Below, in pieces: positions 63,624 to 64,000 of a DNA stretch of 64,000 nt. The notes beneath the pieces were generated by a model that ran no database searches, was not told where the DNA came from, and saw only the letters and a program-made list of their open reading frames with translations. The stretch is taken from positions 186,001-250,000 of the forward strand of contig NZ_CP043653.1 of the NCBI RefSeq assembly GCF_014217685.1. The letters are read 5' to 3'. The stretch comes from Glaciihabitans sp. INWT7. Its GTDB lineage: Bacteria > Actinomycetota > Actinomycetes > Actinomycetales > Microbacteriaceae. Numbering within the stretch: position 1 is the first letter of the stretch; each line of letters starts with the position of its first letter. Made by a program: the position numbers and the translations under genes.

Positions 63624-64000
63624 TCAGCTCGAGATGTTCTTGCGCCGGAACCACCAGACCGCGACCGTGGTGAAGATGAGCGCGTAGATGAGCGCGGAGA
63701 GCACCGAGTCGACGACGGGTCCGTAGTCGATGCGCGCCGCGAAGAACTCGCGGAAGGCGTCGGTGTTCCAGGTCGGCAGATAGTTGCGCACGATGCCGAG
63801 ATCGGGGATGCGTTCGAGGATGCTCGACAGGATCGACGTGATCACCACCCCACCCGCCGCCGCGAGCGGCGCCTCCGCCAGCACCGTGAACATCGTGCCG
63901 AGCGCGGCAGCCCACGATAGGTGGAGGCAGATGACCGCCACGGCGGCGAGGATTCGCAGAAGCGACTCCCCCATGCCCAGCTGGGGCCCGACCGGGATCT
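63624..64000 (-). CDS. ABC-2 type permease, C-terminal part (cut by the window edge)
   Basis: The frame is open to the end of the window, so the N-terminus lies to the right. The visible 125 residues contain helices (LLRILAAVAVICLHLSWAAALGTMF, FTVLAEAPLAAAGGVVITSIL) and end SALIYALIFTTVAVWWFRRKNISS, the usual end of ABC-2 permeases with a basic tail. The partner ATPase would be encoded upstream, outside the window. Confidence 0.7.
   Translation of the reverse strand, partial: IPVGPQLGMGESLLRILAAVAVICLHLSWAAALGTMFTVLAEAPLAAAGGVVITSILSSILERIPDLGIVRNYLPTWNTDAFREFFAARIDYGPVVDSVLSALIYALIFTTVAVWWFRRKNISS

Overview
This GC-rich window comes from an actinomycete, most likely a member of the Microbacteriaceae. 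Supporting signs are a mycothiol-dependent formaldehyde dehydrogenase (mscR), an actinobacterial cytochrome c oxidase subunit 4 (ctaF), an LCP-family wall ligase, a five-gene Gls24/Asp23 envelope operon, frequent GTG starts and very tight ATGA/GTGA gene overlaps. Three tRNA genes are visible: Ser-UGA, Ser-GCU and Arg-ACG. I see no CRISPR array, insertion sequence, prophage or rRNA gene. The family name is inference from gene content.

Layout. 1-3.5 kb: membrane proteins, a lipid kinase, serS and a HAD phosphatase. 3.7-8.2 kb: tRNA-Ser, a MarR regulator divergent from etfB-etfA, a cytochrome-b-like membrane protein translationally coupled to etfA, then convergent menB. 8.2-13.5 kb: a zinc-ribbon GIY-YIG protein, a lipoprotein, a frameshifted SGNH hydrolase, an LCP protein, a 40-residue membrane microprotein, tRNA-Ser(GCU) and a ClC channel. 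13.5-16.8 kb: lgt and a sulfur-stress locus (FAD/rhodanese persulfide reductase, CstR-like repressor, Cys-rich microprotein) built around a perfect 20-bp palindrome. 17.1-21 kb: 3-oxoacid CoA-transferase plus thiolase, an ArsR pair and ctaF. 21.2-25 kb: a tryptophan-to-anthranilate operon (kynA, amidohydrolase, kynU, PaaX-like regulator). 25-29 kb: LtrA divergent from the Gls24 operon.

29.3-37 kb: tRNA-Arg followed by a gene-poor stretch, a universal stress protein, a GntR/ABC exporter operon, a DUF2461 protein, mmsA, a YcaQ/AlkX-like protein and a secreted His-rich protein with a structured leader and an in-frame His-rich continuation past its stop. 37-44 kb: a MalY-like lyase and a glycan cluster (pyruvyl transferase, HEAT-GT4 fusion, GT1, GT7C-like). 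44-50.4 kb: an amine-catabolism module (IclR, two APC permeases, copper amine oxidase, membrane protein) around a strong inverted repeat. 50.5-56 kb: SRPBCC protein, secreted repeat protein, psuG-psuK, photolyase and an unknown protein. 56.4-60.7 kb: a four-carbon sugar-acid operon (KdgT-like permease, DUF1537 kinase, PdxA2, GntR-UTRA). 60.7-64 kb: MarR, mscR with a metallo-beta-lactamase-fold partner, a decayed VOC gene and the end of an ABC permease.

The window is mainly chromosomal housekeeping and catabolic modules. The strongest leads are the CstR/rhodanese locus with its palindrome, the kyn operon in which an amidohydrolase occupies the missing formamidase slot, the etf-cytochrome b coupling and the HEAT-GT4 glycan cluster. 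All functions are read from sequence motifs and context; nothing was computed against a database.
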